Made by a program: the position numbers and the translations under genes
The notes under the pieces: generated by a model
Database searches by the model: none
The model's input: only the letters and a program-made list of their open reading frames with translations
Told to the model about the DNA's origin: nothing
Assembly (NCBI GenBank): GCA_902489215.1
Contig: CABTZE010000007.1
Location: 1-30,088 of the forward strand
DNA: 30,088 bases
From: an uncultured Brevibacterium sp.
GTDB lineage: Bacteria; Actinomycetota; Actinomycetes; Actinomycetales; Brevibacteriaceae
Direction: 5' to 3'
Shown: positions 22,872 through 30,088 of the stretch, piece by piece
Numbering within the stretch: the first letter of the stretch is position 1
How the letters are laid out: each line of letters begins with the position of its first letter

Positions 22872-23554
22872 ACTTCTCCCCCGATGATCTGCTCGACCGT
22901 CTCTGTGCTCAGTCGACGGAACTTCCTGTGCCCTTCGGCGGTGCGGTCAAGCAGAGCCGCTTCGATGTGGTGGGCCGGAATCGGTCCGTCGACCCCCAGA
23001 GCCGTGGCCGCCCAGCGCAGCACCTCGGCGCTTGTCATCGCCGTTGTGTCGATCTCGGCCAGCTTCTGGCTGTGAGCCTCCGAATCCCCGCCGATGACGA
23101 CCGCACTGGCCTCGTCCGCAACCGAACCGTCATAGGACAGTCGGTAGATTCTGTCGTCGGCAGAAACAGCTCCGAGTTCAGCGACGATGATCTCGACCTC
23201 GAAGGGCTTGGATTCGGTAGTGAAAACGGATGCCAGCGTCTGCGCGTAGGCGTTTGTCAGACCCCGCGCCGTCACGTCTGCCCTGTCATAGGAATATCCG
23301 CGCAGGTCGGCGTAGCGAACACCGGCCTGGCGCAGCGATTCGAACTCGTTGTACTTGCCGACGGCGGCAAACCCGATTCGATCGTATATCTCAGCAATCT
23401 TGTGCAGCGTCGTGGAAGGGTTCTCTGCAATGAGCGCGATGCCGTCTGAACAGCGGGCAACGAGCACACAGCGGCCGCGCGAAATCCCCTTCCGGGCGAA
23501 CTCAGCCCGGTCCTTCATGAGCTGTTCGGGTGAAACGTAGAAGGGCATGCTCAT
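22868..23554 (-). CDS. prcA: Proteasome alpha subunit PrcA
   Basis: This 228-residue alpha subunit of the 20S core caps the PrcB rings and forms the gated entry. Seen: the N-terminal FYVSPEQLMKDRAEFARKGI, which makes the gate and first helix, GIALIAENPSTTLHKIAEIY, KYNEFESLRQAGVRYADLRG and YDGSVADE. No catalytic Thr, as expected. The start ATG overlaps the prcB stop by four bases and its stop overlaps pafA. The order prcB-prcA-pafA differs from mycobacteria, where several genes separate prcA from pafA. Confidence 0.96.
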   Translation of the reverse strand: MSMPFYVSPEQLMKDRAEFARKGISRGRCVLVARCSDGIALIAENPSTTLHKIAEIYDRIGFAAVGKYNEFESLRQAGVRYADLRGYSYDRADVTARGLTNAYAQTLASVFTTESKPFEVEIIVAELGAVSADDRIYRLSYDGSVADEASAVVIGGDSEAHSQKLAEIDTTAMTSAEVLRWAATALGVDGPIPAHHIEAALLDRTAEGHRKFRRLSTETVEQIIGGEV

Positions 23555-24354
23555 TTCGAATCGCCTCCTCGGCGTGCGGCGACTTCGGCCGCAGCGGCCA
23601 AAATAACGTCAGACTCGACTTCCCTTGCACCGGCGGAGTCGACGACCATCATGGTCGGCCCGACGCGGCGGATGAGGTCCGGTCCGGCGGTTGCAGAGTC
23701 ATCGTCAGCTGCATCGAAAAGAGCTTCAACAGCCACCTCGACAGCTTCGCTTTCGCTTAAGCCGGGCTTCCACCTCTTTTTGAGCGATCCGCGCGCGAAA
23801 GTCGAACCGGAGCCCACCGAGTGGTAGTCCTCTTCTTCGTACCTGCCGCCGGTGACGTCAAACGAGAAGATCCTGCCCGGTGTTTCGCCCTCTGCCTTCT
23901 GGTCCACACCCGCGAACAGCGGAACAACGGCCAGCCCGCGCAGCGCGAAGCCGAGATTGGCTCGCAGCATTGAAGCCAAACGGTTGGCTTTGCCGTCAAG
24001 GGACAGGACCGTGCCCTCGATCTTTTCGTAGTGCTCAAGCTCTAGTTGGAAAAGCCGAACAAGCTCGAGTGCGATGCCCGCGGTTCCGGCAATGCCGACC
24101 ACCGATGCGTCGTCGGCACGATGAACCTTCTCCATGGTGCGGCTGGCAATGAGCGAACCGATCGTCGCTCGGCGGTCGCCGGCCATGAGCACACCGTCAG
24201 CGGTTGTCAGCGCAACGATGGTCGTGGCGTGCGGGGCGATGCTCTCCGAGGCCGGAAGGTCACCCGAAGGCAGCACGTGCGGGGCAACAGTCCGTGCGAA
24301 CTCAACAAAGGAGTTCGACGCGGTATTCAGATAGGCGGATGACAGACCTGTCAC
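23551..24354 (-). CDS. prcB: Proteasome beta subunit PrcB (catalytic)
   Basis: This 267-residue N-terminal nucleophile hydrolase supplies the proteolytic Thr. A 43-residue propeptide precedes the mature start at T44 in HATTIVAL. The mature part has GVLMAGDRRATIGSLIA with the conserved Asp/Arg, KVHRADDASVVGIAGTAGIA and YHSVGSGSTFARGSLKKRW. The residue just before the catalytic Thr is Ala (P-H-A|T) where M. tuberculosis has Gly, a point that bears on autocleavage. The start is GTG, overlapping the pup stop by four bases (GTGA). It is read before prcA, as usual. Confidence 0.96.
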   Translation of the reverse strand: MTGLSSAYLNTASNSFVEFARTVAPHVLPSGDLPASESIAPHATTIVALTTADGVLMAGDRRATIGSLIASRTMEKVHRADDASVVGIAGTAGIALELVRLFQLELEHYEKIEGTVLSLDGKANRLASMLRANLGFALRGLAVVPLFAGVDQKAEGETPGRIFSFDVTGGRYEEEDYHSVGSGSTFARGSLKKRWKPGLSESEAVEVAVEALFDAADDDSATAGPDLIRRVGPTMMVVDSAGAREVESDVILAAAAEVAARRGGDSK

Positions 24355-24548
24355 TGTCCGCCCTTCTGCACGAAGTTCTTCACGAAGTCTTCGGCATTGG
24401 TTTCCAGAACGGAGTCGATGTCATCGAGGATGTCGTCGAGACCCTGCGTGTTGATCTGCGCCTGGCCTCCGCCGACGTTCAGGTCGCCGGGTTCTTCCGG
24501 CCCCTCTGCGCCGCCTGAGTGCCTGTGAATCTGATCCTGACCAGCCAT
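24351..24548 (-). CDS. pup: Prokaryotic ubiquitin-like protein Pup
   Basis: This 65-residue intrinsically disordered modifier is joined to lysines of substrate proteins to send them to the proteasome. The C-terminal half LDDILDDIDSVLETNAEDFV forms the helix bound by ARC, and the end is KNFVQKGGQ. The terminal Gln means Dop must deamidate it to Glu before PafA can ligate it, in keeping with dop next door. The start ATG at 24548 lies three bases after the dop stop; no strong ribosome site is seen, suggesting coupling. Confidence 0.97.
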   Translation of the reverse strand: MAGQDQIHRHSGGAEGPEEPGDLNVGGGQAQINTQGLDDILDDIDSVLETNAEDFVKNFVQKGGQ

Positions 24549-24551
24549 TGT

Positions 24552-26093
24552 TCACATCCCGTATTCGTCTGTGCTGTTGTTGTCGATTGTAGTGACACCG
24601 AGTGCAGTCAACAGGGTCTCGGTGTCAACGGCCGTGTTCAGCCGTTCCTCTAGAAGTGCGCGTGTGCCCTTGAGCGGTTCGCTCATGGGGATTCTGACTG
24701 CAGAATCGCCCCGGCGCATAACGATTGACTCCCAGCTGGCGGCCACGAGGTCATCGCGCAGTCGGTCGACAACCGTTCCGCGCAGATAGGCGCGCGTATC
24801 TTCCGGTGGTGTCGTCATGGCGCGCTCGACCTCTGCGTCGGTGGTCAGCCTGCGGAAACGTCCTGCCCGCTCCAGGCGGTAGAACAGTCCCTTCTCCTGA
24901 CGGACGTCGGTGTACTGGACGTCGATGAGGGCAAGTTTCGGGCTGTTCCAGTCGAGGCCCTCACGCTGGCGGTAGCTGTTCATGAGCGCAAGTTTGGCCA
25001 CCCAGTCGATCGAGTCGGCCAGACTCATGGGGTCGGTCGCAAGACCTGTGAGCAGGCGATCCCACTCCGCGAGCACCTGTGAGGTCTGTTCGTCACTCGG
25101 ATCTGCTGCCTCAGCGGCTGCCGCATAGAACGCGCGCTGAATTTCGAGTGCAGTCATGGTCGACCCATCAGCCAGTTCAAGCGGAGCGCTGAGGCTTAAG
25201 TCGTGTGAGACCGTCTGCAGCGCTTCAACCGGGTCGGCGAGTTCGATGACGGGAGCCAGGCCCTGTTCGATCAGGCTCAGCACCAGGCTCGTAGAGCCGA
25301 AGCGCACGAAAGTGGCGACTTCGGCGAGTGTCGCATCGCCGATGATGACGTGCAGGCGCCGGTATTTGACAGGGTCAGCGTGCGGCTCATCGCGCGTGTT
25401 GACGATCGGCCGGCGCAGGGTCGTTTCAAGCCCCACGCACTCTTCGAAGAAGTCTGCCCGCTGAGAAATCTGGAAGCCGGGCTCTTCGCCCTCCCGCCCG
25501 ATTCCGACCTTGCCGGCACCGCACAGAATCTGCCGCGTGGCGAAGAACGGCAGCAGCCCTTCGACAATCTTCTCGAAATCGGTGTTGCGGTCGACGAGGT
25601 AGTTTTCGTGTGTACCGTACGAGGCTCCCTTGGAGTCCGTGTTGTTTTTGTATAGGTCGACAGGCTGCCCCGTTGTCAGCAGCTGTTTGACGGCTGCTTC
25701 TGCCACGCGGTCACCCGCGCGGTCCCACGTGACGATGTCGCGCGGATTGGTGACCTCCGGCGATGAATACTCGGGATGAGCGTGGTCAACATAGAGGCGC
25801 GCGCCGTTTTCAAGCACCACATTGGCCAGGTACTGCGCTTCCGGCTGCGCCTGCGGCAGGTGGGTCAGCTGGGATTCGTGCGCATCGGCAAGGTTCATGA
25901 GAAAGCCGCGGGCGTCGGCCAGCGGTGTTTCCGATCCGAAGTCCCAGAAGCTCTGCGCCGATTTCAGTCCGCGTGGGCCCGCGTAGGCGTCGACGACACG
26001 CGCGGAGTCGCGCATGGGGGCCTGCGGGCGACCGCCGACGGCGACGATGCCGAACTCGGTTTCTGAGCCCATGATCCGCTGGACGGTGATCAT
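24552..26093 (-). CDS. dop: Pup deamidase/depupylase Dop
   Basis: This 513-residue PafA homologue removes Pup from proteins and converts the C-terminal Gln of Pup to Glu. Features: GSETEFG (9-15), the Dop-specific loop region before YVDHAHPEYSSPE (101-113) with catalytic Asp D103, KNNTDSKGASYGTHENYLV, and NTRDEPHADPVKYRRLHVII. VDHAHPEYSSPE rather than PafA's LDVGSHPEYATAE separates it from the ligase. It is the first gene of the twelve-gene minus-strand series and lies 32 bases from the divergent DUF3054 start. GAGG is five bases before the ATG. Confidence 0.96.
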   Translation of the reverse strand: MITVQRIMGSETEFGIVAVGGRPQAPMRDSARVVDAYAGPRGLKSAQSFWDFGSETPLADARGFLMNLADAHESQLTHLPQAQPEAQYLANVVLENGARLYVDHAHPEYSSPEVTNPRDIVTWDRAGDRVAEAAVKQLLTTGQPVDLYKNNTDSKGASYGTHENYLVDRNTDFEKIVEGLLPFFATRQILCGAGKVGIGREGEEPGFQISQRADFFEECVGLETTLRRPIVNTRDEPHADPVKYRRLHVIIGDATLAEVATFVRFGSTSLVLSLIEQGLAPVIELADPVEALQTVSHDLSLSAPLELADGSTMTALEIQRAFYAAAAEAADPSDEQTSQVLAEWDRLLTGLATDPMSLADSIDWVAKLALMNSYRQREGLDWNSPKLALIDVQYTDVRQEKGLFYRLERAGRFRRLTTDAEVERAMTTPPEDTRAYLRGTVVDRLRDDLVAASWESIVMRRGDSAVRIPMSEPLKGTRALLEERLNTAVDTETLLTALGVTTIDNNSTDEYGM

Positions 26094-26112
26094 TGTGCCT
26101 CACTGCCTTTCG

Positions 26113-26118
26113 TAGACT
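26113..26118 (+). promoter_or_regulatory. Candidate -10 (TAGACT) giving a leaderless DUF3054 mRNA
   Basis: TAGACT is followed by exactly seven bases and the GTG start at 26126, so transcription would begin at the start codon. No ribosome site is present before the GTG. It lies in the 32-base gap shared with dop, making a very compact divergent promoter region. Confidence 0.45.
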
Positions 26119-26125
26119 GTGGCCT

Positions 26126-26503
26126 GTGGCTAAGCGTTCTTCTCATATTTTCACTGCACTCGTCGCAGACATCGTTCTGGTGATCGCGTTTGCGGCCGTC
26201 GGCTTCTACACTCACGCCAAGGTTCTCACGCTCGACGGCGTGGTGCAGACCTCGTGGCCGTTCCTTGTGGGCCTTGGGTGCGCGTGGATTCTCAGTGCGG
26301 CTTGGGCCGCTCCCCTGGCGCCCATGCGCACCGGCGTCGCGATCTGGTCGACGACTGTTCTGGTCGGCATGATCACCCGCTTTGCGGTGGGTGCGGGGAT
26401 TGCCGGGCCGTTCATCATTGTGGCCTCCGCACTGAACTTCCTGACGCTCGTGGGCTGGCGTGTGATCGCCCGCGCTGTCGGCGGGCGATCAGCCAAACGC
26501 TGA
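26126..26503 (+). CDS. DUF3054 family membrane protein
   Basis: This 125-residue protein has four predicted transmembrane helices (about 8-30 IFTALVADIVLVIAFAAVGF, 43-66, 71-92 and 96-116) and matches the DUF3054 family of small actinobacterial and haloarchaeal membrane proteins, whose function is unknown. The helices carry WPFLVGLGCAWILSAAW and ALNFLTLVGWRVIAR. The basic ends (MAKRSSH, RAVGGRSAKR) point to cytoplasmic termini. The GTG at 26126 is chosen because it follows a TAGACT element by seven bases; a TTG at 26093 opens the frame but overlaps dop. It converges on arc with 21 bases between the stops. Confidence 0.82.
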   Translation: MAKRSSHIFTALVADIVLVIAFAAVGFYTHAKVLTLDGVVQTSWPFLVGLGCAWILSAAWAAPLAPMRTGVAIWSTTVLVGMITRFAVGAGIAGPFIIVASALNFLTLVGWRVIARAVGGRSAKR

Positions 26504-26524
26504 AGCCTGCACAGGGGCGGTTCC

Positions 26525-28192
26525 TCAGATGAGGCTGCTGTCTCCCCTGGCTGTCTGAACTGACGAGGTGCCGCTGCCGGCACCGCTGTCTGTGCGGCTT
26601 TCGCGGTCGGCGATATCGGCTGCCAGGACCAAGTGCGTGATTCTTTCGCCCTTCCGGCCGGAGATGCGGGCCCATTCATCCGGGTTCGTAGTGTTCGGCA
26701 GGTCTTCGTGTTCGCTGAACTCTTCGCGGATTCCGCGGTAGAGGTGATCCCACGTGATGCCGTGTTCGCCCAGATCGAGGTAGGCCTTGATTGCATGCTT
26801 CTTCGCCCGATCGACGACGTTCGAGATCATGGCTCCCGAGGTGAACTCGGCAAAGAAGAGCATTTCGCGCCGACCGTTGGCGTAGGTCACTTCGACGAAG
26901 CGGTTGCGGTCGGTTTCTGCGTACATCTCTTCGACACAGCGTTCGATGAGGCTTTCGACCGCGGCTGCCTTTGTCGTCGTGATCTCGGATTCCGCAATCG
27001 GCAGGTCTTCTGTGAGGTACTTGCTGAAGATGTCCTTCGCGCCTTCCCTGTCGGGACGCTCAATGCGGATCTTCACGTCGAGTCGTCCGGGACGGAGGAT
27101 CGCGGGGTCGATGAGGTCTTCGCGGTTGGACGCACCGATCACGATGACGTTGTCCAGCTGCTCAACACCGTCGATTTCGGTCAGCAGCTGCGGCACGATC
27201 GTGGTTTCAACATCGGAGGACTTGCCGGTTCCGCGGGTGCGGAACAGAGCTTCCATTTCGTCGAAGAACACGACGACGGGCGAACCGCCGGTGGCCTTTT
27301 CGCGGGCGCGGGCAAAGATTGTGCGCAACTGGCGCTCGGTTTCGCCGACGTACTTGTCCAGCAGCTCCGGACCTTTGATGTTGAGGAAGTAGGAGCGGGT
27401 GTTCTCCCCGCCGCGACGCTGAGCAAGGGAGTTTGCAACGGCTTTGGCGATGAGGGTTTTGCCGTTGCCGGGAGGTCCGTACAGCAGGATTCCCTTGGGC
27501 GGTTTAAGCCCGTGCTCGGTGTACAGCTGCGGGTGTTCAAACGGCAGTTCGACAGCATCGCGGATCTCGCTGATCTGCGTGGAGAGCCCGCCGATGTCGG
27601 AGTAGGAAATATCAGGAACGGTTTCCAGCATGAGGGATGCTGTTTCGGCCCTCTCGAGCCTTTCGACAACTAGCCCGCTGCGCGAATCGAAGACGAGCGA
27701 ATCTCCCACTCGAACCGGTGTGTCGCGCAGCGGCTGAGCCAGAATCACGACCCGCTCTTCGTCCGTGGATGTCGCGGCGAGCACGCGGGTGTCGTCAATG
27801 AGTTCCCGCACCGTGACGACCGAGCCTTCGTCGACAAAGTCGAGGGCTTCGACGACGACCAGGCCTTCGGTCAGCCGGACACGTCGCCCCGGCGTGAGAT
27901 TGCGCAGCGGAACCTCTGTGCTCACGGACAGGCGCATGGGCCGGCCCGCGTAGTGGACGTCGGCGAAGACAAGATCGCCTTCGCGCACGGTGCCGAGCAC
28001 AACCGCGTAGGAGTTCGGCGGTTCGGCGATCCTTTCGGCCTCGGTCTTAAGACGATCAAGCTCAGCCCGGGCAGCCTTAAGAGCAGTGCTCAGCTGTTCG
28101 TTGCGCTGGGAAGCCGAGAACAGCTGCTGGCGGAGGCCTGCCGCATCCTGACGGACCTTCGACAGTTCTTGTCGCATTGTCGAATCATCCAT
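26525..28192 (-). CDS. arc: Proteasome-associated AAA ATPase ARC/Mpa
   Basis: This 555-residue ring ATPase recognises Pup through its N-terminal coiled coil, unfolds tagged proteins and feeds them to PrcAB. Domains: coiled coil (about 5-55), two OB folds (about 60-190) and an AAA module (about 195-470). Walker A is GPPGNGKT (239-246), Walker B VVFFDE (307-312) and the sensor region GASNRED (354-360). C-terminally WARISGRKGERI is conserved, but the very end is RGDSSLI rather than the GQYL tail that docks mycobacterial Mpa on the proteasome. The ATG at 28192 follows GAAGGAG and overlaps the trmI stop by eight bases; the frame open to 28324 is not used. It is thus not in the dop operon but read with trmI. 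Confidence 0.95.
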   Translation of the reverse strand: MDDSTMRQELSKVRQDAAGLRQQLFSASQRNEQLSTALKAARAELDRLKTEAERIAEPPNSYAVVLGTVREGDLVFADVHYAGRPMRLSVSTEVPLRNLTPGRRVRLTEGLVVVEALDFVDEGSVVTVRELIDDTRVLAATSTDEERVVILAQPLRDTPVRVGDSLVFDSRSGLVVERLERAETASLMLETVPDISYSDIGGLSTQISEIRDAVELPFEHPQLYTEHGLKPPKGILLYGPPGNGKTLIAKAVANSLAQRRGGENTRSYFLNIKGPELLDKYVGETERQLRTIFARAREKATGGSPVVVFFDEMEALFRTRGTGKSSDVETTIVPQLLTEIDGVEQLDNVIVIGASNREDLIDPAILRPGRLDVKIRIERPDREGAKDIFSKYLTEDLPIAESEITTTKAAAVESLIERCVEEMYAETDRNRFVEVTYANGRREMLFFAEFTSGAMISNVVDRAKKHAIKAYLDLGEHGITWDHLYRGIREEFSEHEDLPNTTNPDEWARISGRKGERITHLVLAADIADRESRTDSGAGSGTSSVQTARGDSSLI

Positions 28193-29222
28193 TGAGCTCT
28201 CCTTCGCTGCTGTTGAGAATGTCAAGCCGGGAACCCGCCTCGCGCACGGATCGGCGGATCTTCTTCGGCGTGGGGTATTTGACCCCAACGGACTCATCCG
28301 TGACTTCGGGACCGAACCACACATCGAGATCCTTCTGATCCGGTTCTGCCGGCTGACCGCGCTTTGTGCGGCGCAGCGGGGTCGTTCCCTGTGAGACCCG
28401 GCGGGCGAACACGAGGAAGCCGGTGTGGCCGATCATGCGGTGTTCTGGTCTGACTGCCAGGCCGTCGAGGTGCCAGTCGCGAACCGTTGATTCCAGGGCG
28501 TGCGGCTTTGTGTAGTTGCCCGACTCCTGCAGAGCCTGCACGGTGCGGGACATCTGGGTGACGGTCGCAACGTAGACGATGAGCACGCCGCCGGGCACAA
28601 GGGCTTCTGTCACAGCGTCCAGACAGTCCCAGGGGGCAAGCATGTCAAGCACGACTCGGTCGACTTCACCGGGCCCGTAGGCCTTGGGAAGCTCTTCGGC
28701 GAGGTCACCCACCGTGATGTTCCACGCCGGGTGCGGCCCGGCAAAGAAGTCGGAGATGTTGCCCTCGGCGATCTGCGCAAACTCTTCACGCAGCTCAAAA
28801 GAGTGCACGCTGCCGGAATCGCCCACGGCTCGCAGCAGGGCAATTGTGAGAGCACCCGAGCCGACACCCGCCTCGACAACCCGGGCCCCGGGAAAGATGT
28901 CACCGAAGCCCGTAATAAGAGCGGCATCTTTCGGATAGATGATGGCCGCACCGCGCGGCATCGACAGAACGAAGTCCGAGTACAGAGGTTTGAGAACCTG
29001 GTATTCGACGCCGACGGAGTTCTGCACGGTCACACCGTCGGGAGCACCGATGATGTCATCGTGGGCGATGATGCCGCGATGCGTGTGGAACTCTCCGCCG
29101 GGTTTGAGGACGATGGTGTTCATCCTGCCTTTGGAATCGGTCAGCTGGACCTTGTCCCCTGCTTTGAGAAGACCCCGACGGTCATCGGCGCCGGCCGGAA
29201 CGGGTGCGGATTCAAGACTCAT
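28185..29222 (-). CDS. trmI: tRNA (adenine-N1)-methyltransferase TrmI
   Basis: This 345-residue SAM-dependent enzyme methylates adenosine 58 in the T-loop of tRNA. The N-terminal beta-domain (about 15-85) precedes the Rossmann methyltransferase: VVEAGVGSGALTIALLRAVG is motif I (about 115-134), FELREEFAQIAE follows, DRVVLDMLAPWDCLDAV carries the catalytic Asp region, and GGVLIVYVATVTQMSRTVQA is next. The C-terminal extension after 270 is basic and lineage-variable. It is usually next to arc in actinobacteria (Rv2118c near mpa). GGGGA lies four to five bases before the ATG; an alternative reading of the same bases as a leaderless start is given under 29231-29236. Confidence 0.95.
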   Translation of the reverse strand: MSLESAPVPAGADDRRGLLKAGDKVQLTDSKGRMNTIVLKPGGEFHTHRGIIAHDDIIGAPDGVTVQNSVGVEYQVLKPLYSDFVLSMPRGAAIIYPKDAALITGFGDIFPGARVVEAGVGSGALTIALLRAVGDSGSVHSFELREEFAQIAEGNISDFFAGPHPAWNITVGDLAEELPKAYGPGEVDRVVLDMLAPWDCLDAVTEALVPGGVLIVYVATVTQMSRTVQALQESGNYTKPHALESTVRDWHLDGLAVRPEHRMIGHTGFLVFARRVSQGTTPLRRTKRGQPAEPDQKDLDVWFGPEVTDESVGVKYPTPKKIRRSVREAGSRLDILNSSEGELNG

Positions 29223-29230
29223 GATTCCCC

Positions 29231-29236
29231 AGTCTA
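29231..29236 (-). promoter_or_regulatory. Candidate -10 (TAGACT) before trmI
   Basis: On the minus strand TAGACT is followed by eight bases and then the trmI ATG. A start at the usual distance gives a leaderless or nearly leaderless trmI-arc transcript; the gap to the upstream protease gene is 54 bases, so a separate promoter is possible. A GGGGA ribosome-like site sits in the same eight bases. Confidence 0.38.
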
Positions 29237-29276
29237 GCCGGGCAGAATCTGCCGCACAGGCCGCTGGGGCAACGTC

Positions 29277-30088
29277 TCAGTCTTCGAGAAGTTCGTGGAA
29301 GAACTCCTGCAGATCGATGATGCCCGCGAGCGTGGAGCCTTCCATGATGAGGCAGAACTGCGCTTTGGGCCTGTGGGTGAGGGACTCCAGAAGATGCGGT
29401 GCGGATATTCCCCGCGGTACACCGATCCATGCCCCCAGTGGACTTGAGAAATCGCCGACGACAGCTGTACCGGGGCCGCCGACAGTCGTTGCCGACCTTT
29501 CTGCCAGCTGTCTGTTGAGCAGACCGGTGGGCAGACCCGAGTGGTCGAGGATCACCACCAGCGCCTCATCCTCAGCAGTTCTCGCGGCATCTGCCGCGCG
29601 CAGTGTCTCCTCGACGTCGGCGTCGAAGGCTGCGGCGATTGCCGGTTGAATGACCTGGTCGAGGTCGTAGGTTTCCATGCGGCGGGCGCGTTTGGCGTGG
29701 GCTGCGGCATCAGCTGCCGAAACCCACAGCATGACCGCAATGGCTGTCGTCCAGATAACCGTCACAAGGTCGGGTTTGGAACCGGCCAAATACGGATAGG
29801 CGACAGAGCCGATCACAAAGCCCACGGCCACGATCCGACCGATGAGGCTGGCGACCATCGTGCCGCGGAATTGGCTGCCGGTGAACCGCCAGATGAGCGC
29901 CTGCAGAGCCCACCCTCCATCGAGGGGAATGCCCGGCAGCAGGTTGATGACTCCGAGTGCCACATTTGCAAAGGTCAATGCGGCGCACAGCAGCCACAGG
30001 ATGCTTCCCGGGTTCGAGTGGCTCATCCCGATCCAGCCGAGCGCGGCAAGCATGATGTTGACGACGGGACCCACGATCGACACGTAGA
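29277..30088 (-). CDS. Site-2 protease (M50) family membrane protein with CBS-like tail, 5'-truncated by window
   Basis: The last 270 or so residues of an intramembrane metalloprotease are visible. NLLPGIPLDGG is the second M50 metal motif (NxxPxxxLDGG, containing the Asp ligand); the HExxH must lie upstream outside the window. VGPVVNIMLA and several hydrophobic segments fit transmembrane helices. After about residue 140 a cytoplasmic part with two CBS-like stretches (LDQVIQPAIAAAFDADV and AEDEALVVILDHSGLPTGLL) follows. Such proteases usually neighbour trmI and arc in actinobacteria. The reading frame stays open to the right edge, so a GTG seen at 30083 should not be taken as the start. Confidence 0.88.
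   Translation of the reverse strand, partial: YVSIVGPVVNIMLAALGWIGMSHSNPGSILWLLCAALTFANVALGVINLLPGIPLDGGWALQALIWRFTGSQFRGTMVASLIGRIVAVGFVIGSVAYPYLAGSKPDLVTVIWTTAIAVMLWVSAADAAAHAKRARRMETYDLDQVIQPAIAAAFDADVEETLRAADAARTAEDEALVVILDHSGLPTGLLNRQLAERSATTVGGPGTAVVGDFSSPLGAWIGVPRGISAPHLLESLTHRPKAQFCLIMEGSTLAGIIDLQEFFHELLED

Noticed and set aside
22314..23075. 253-codon plus-strand frame
   Set aside because: Antisense to pafA and prcA, both unmistakable.
26633..27673. 346-codon plus-strand frame
   Set aside because: Antisense to the AAA domain of arc; no domain recognised.
28193..28324. N-terminal extension of ARC by 44 codons
   Set aside because: It overlaps trmI; the ATG at 28192 has a strong ribosome site and leads directly into the coiled coil.
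1..30088. CRISPR arrays, mobile elements, tRNA or rRNA genes, defence systems
   Set aside because: No repeat-spacer pattern, transposase, integrase or RNA gene signature was seen; the window is core genome.

Overview
The window comes from a high-GC Gram-positive bacterium (Actinomycetota). The strongest evidence is an intact Pup-proteasome locus (dop, pup, prcB, prcA, pafA, pafB, pafC, arc), plus RbpA, SecA2, HelY and a polyprenol-phosphate mannose synthase, a gene set and order familiar from mycobacteria and other actinobacteria. Many GTG starts, very short spacers and ATGA/GTGA stop-start overlaps fit this. I cannot name the genus; a relative of Micrococcales/Actinomycetales is a guess. No rRNA, tRNA, CRISPR array, transposase or prophage gene was seen, and no gap without a gene exceeds about 215 bases.

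Layout. 1-4916: metabolic genes (3-hydroxyacyl-CoA dehydrogenase; an AspT-type aspartate aminotransferase; then an Ldh2-type dehydrogenase, a SAM methyltransferase and a DUF429 protein that overlap as an operon). 4942-7982 (minus): a TauE/SafE exporter, two paralogous RlpA-like wall proteins and an unknown basic protein. 8096-10247: rbpA facing ppm1 and a degenerate amidohydrolase-like gene, the same rbpA/ppm1 convergence known from M. tuberculosis. 10308-14284 (plus): an unusual single-ORF fusion of a 5'-3' (FEN/PolI-type) exonuclease with a DEDDh 3'-5' exonuclease, followed by secA2. 14287-26093 (minus): a compact twelve-gene series dop-pup-prcB-prcA-pafA-FKBP(lipoprotein)-FKBP-pafB-pafC-tatA-tatC-helY. 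26126-26503: DUF3054 membrane protein. 26525-30088 (minus): arc/mpa, trmI and the C-terminal part of a site-2 protease that runs off the right edge.

How they fit together. Dop deamidates Pup-Gln, PafA ligates Pup to lysines, ARC/Mpa unfolds pupylated substrates into the PrcAB chamber, and PafBC is known in mycobacteria as an activator of the LexA-independent DNA-damage response. HelY and the divergent nuclease fusion are nucleic-acid enzymes at the other end of the block, so the locus joins protein quality control, DNA-damage response and export (Tat, SecA2).

Most interesting points: the two-nuclease fusion, whose interdomain linker is encoded by a perfect 12-bp inverted repeat; an ARC whose C-terminus lacks the GQYL proteasome-docking tail; an extra ~25-residue loop in PafA; paired GTAAC-type repeats (MtrA-like) at matching positions before both RlpA paralogs; a SigR/SigH-type promoter before rbpA; and a recurrent TAGRCT-N7/8-start geometry suggesting leaderless mRNAs.
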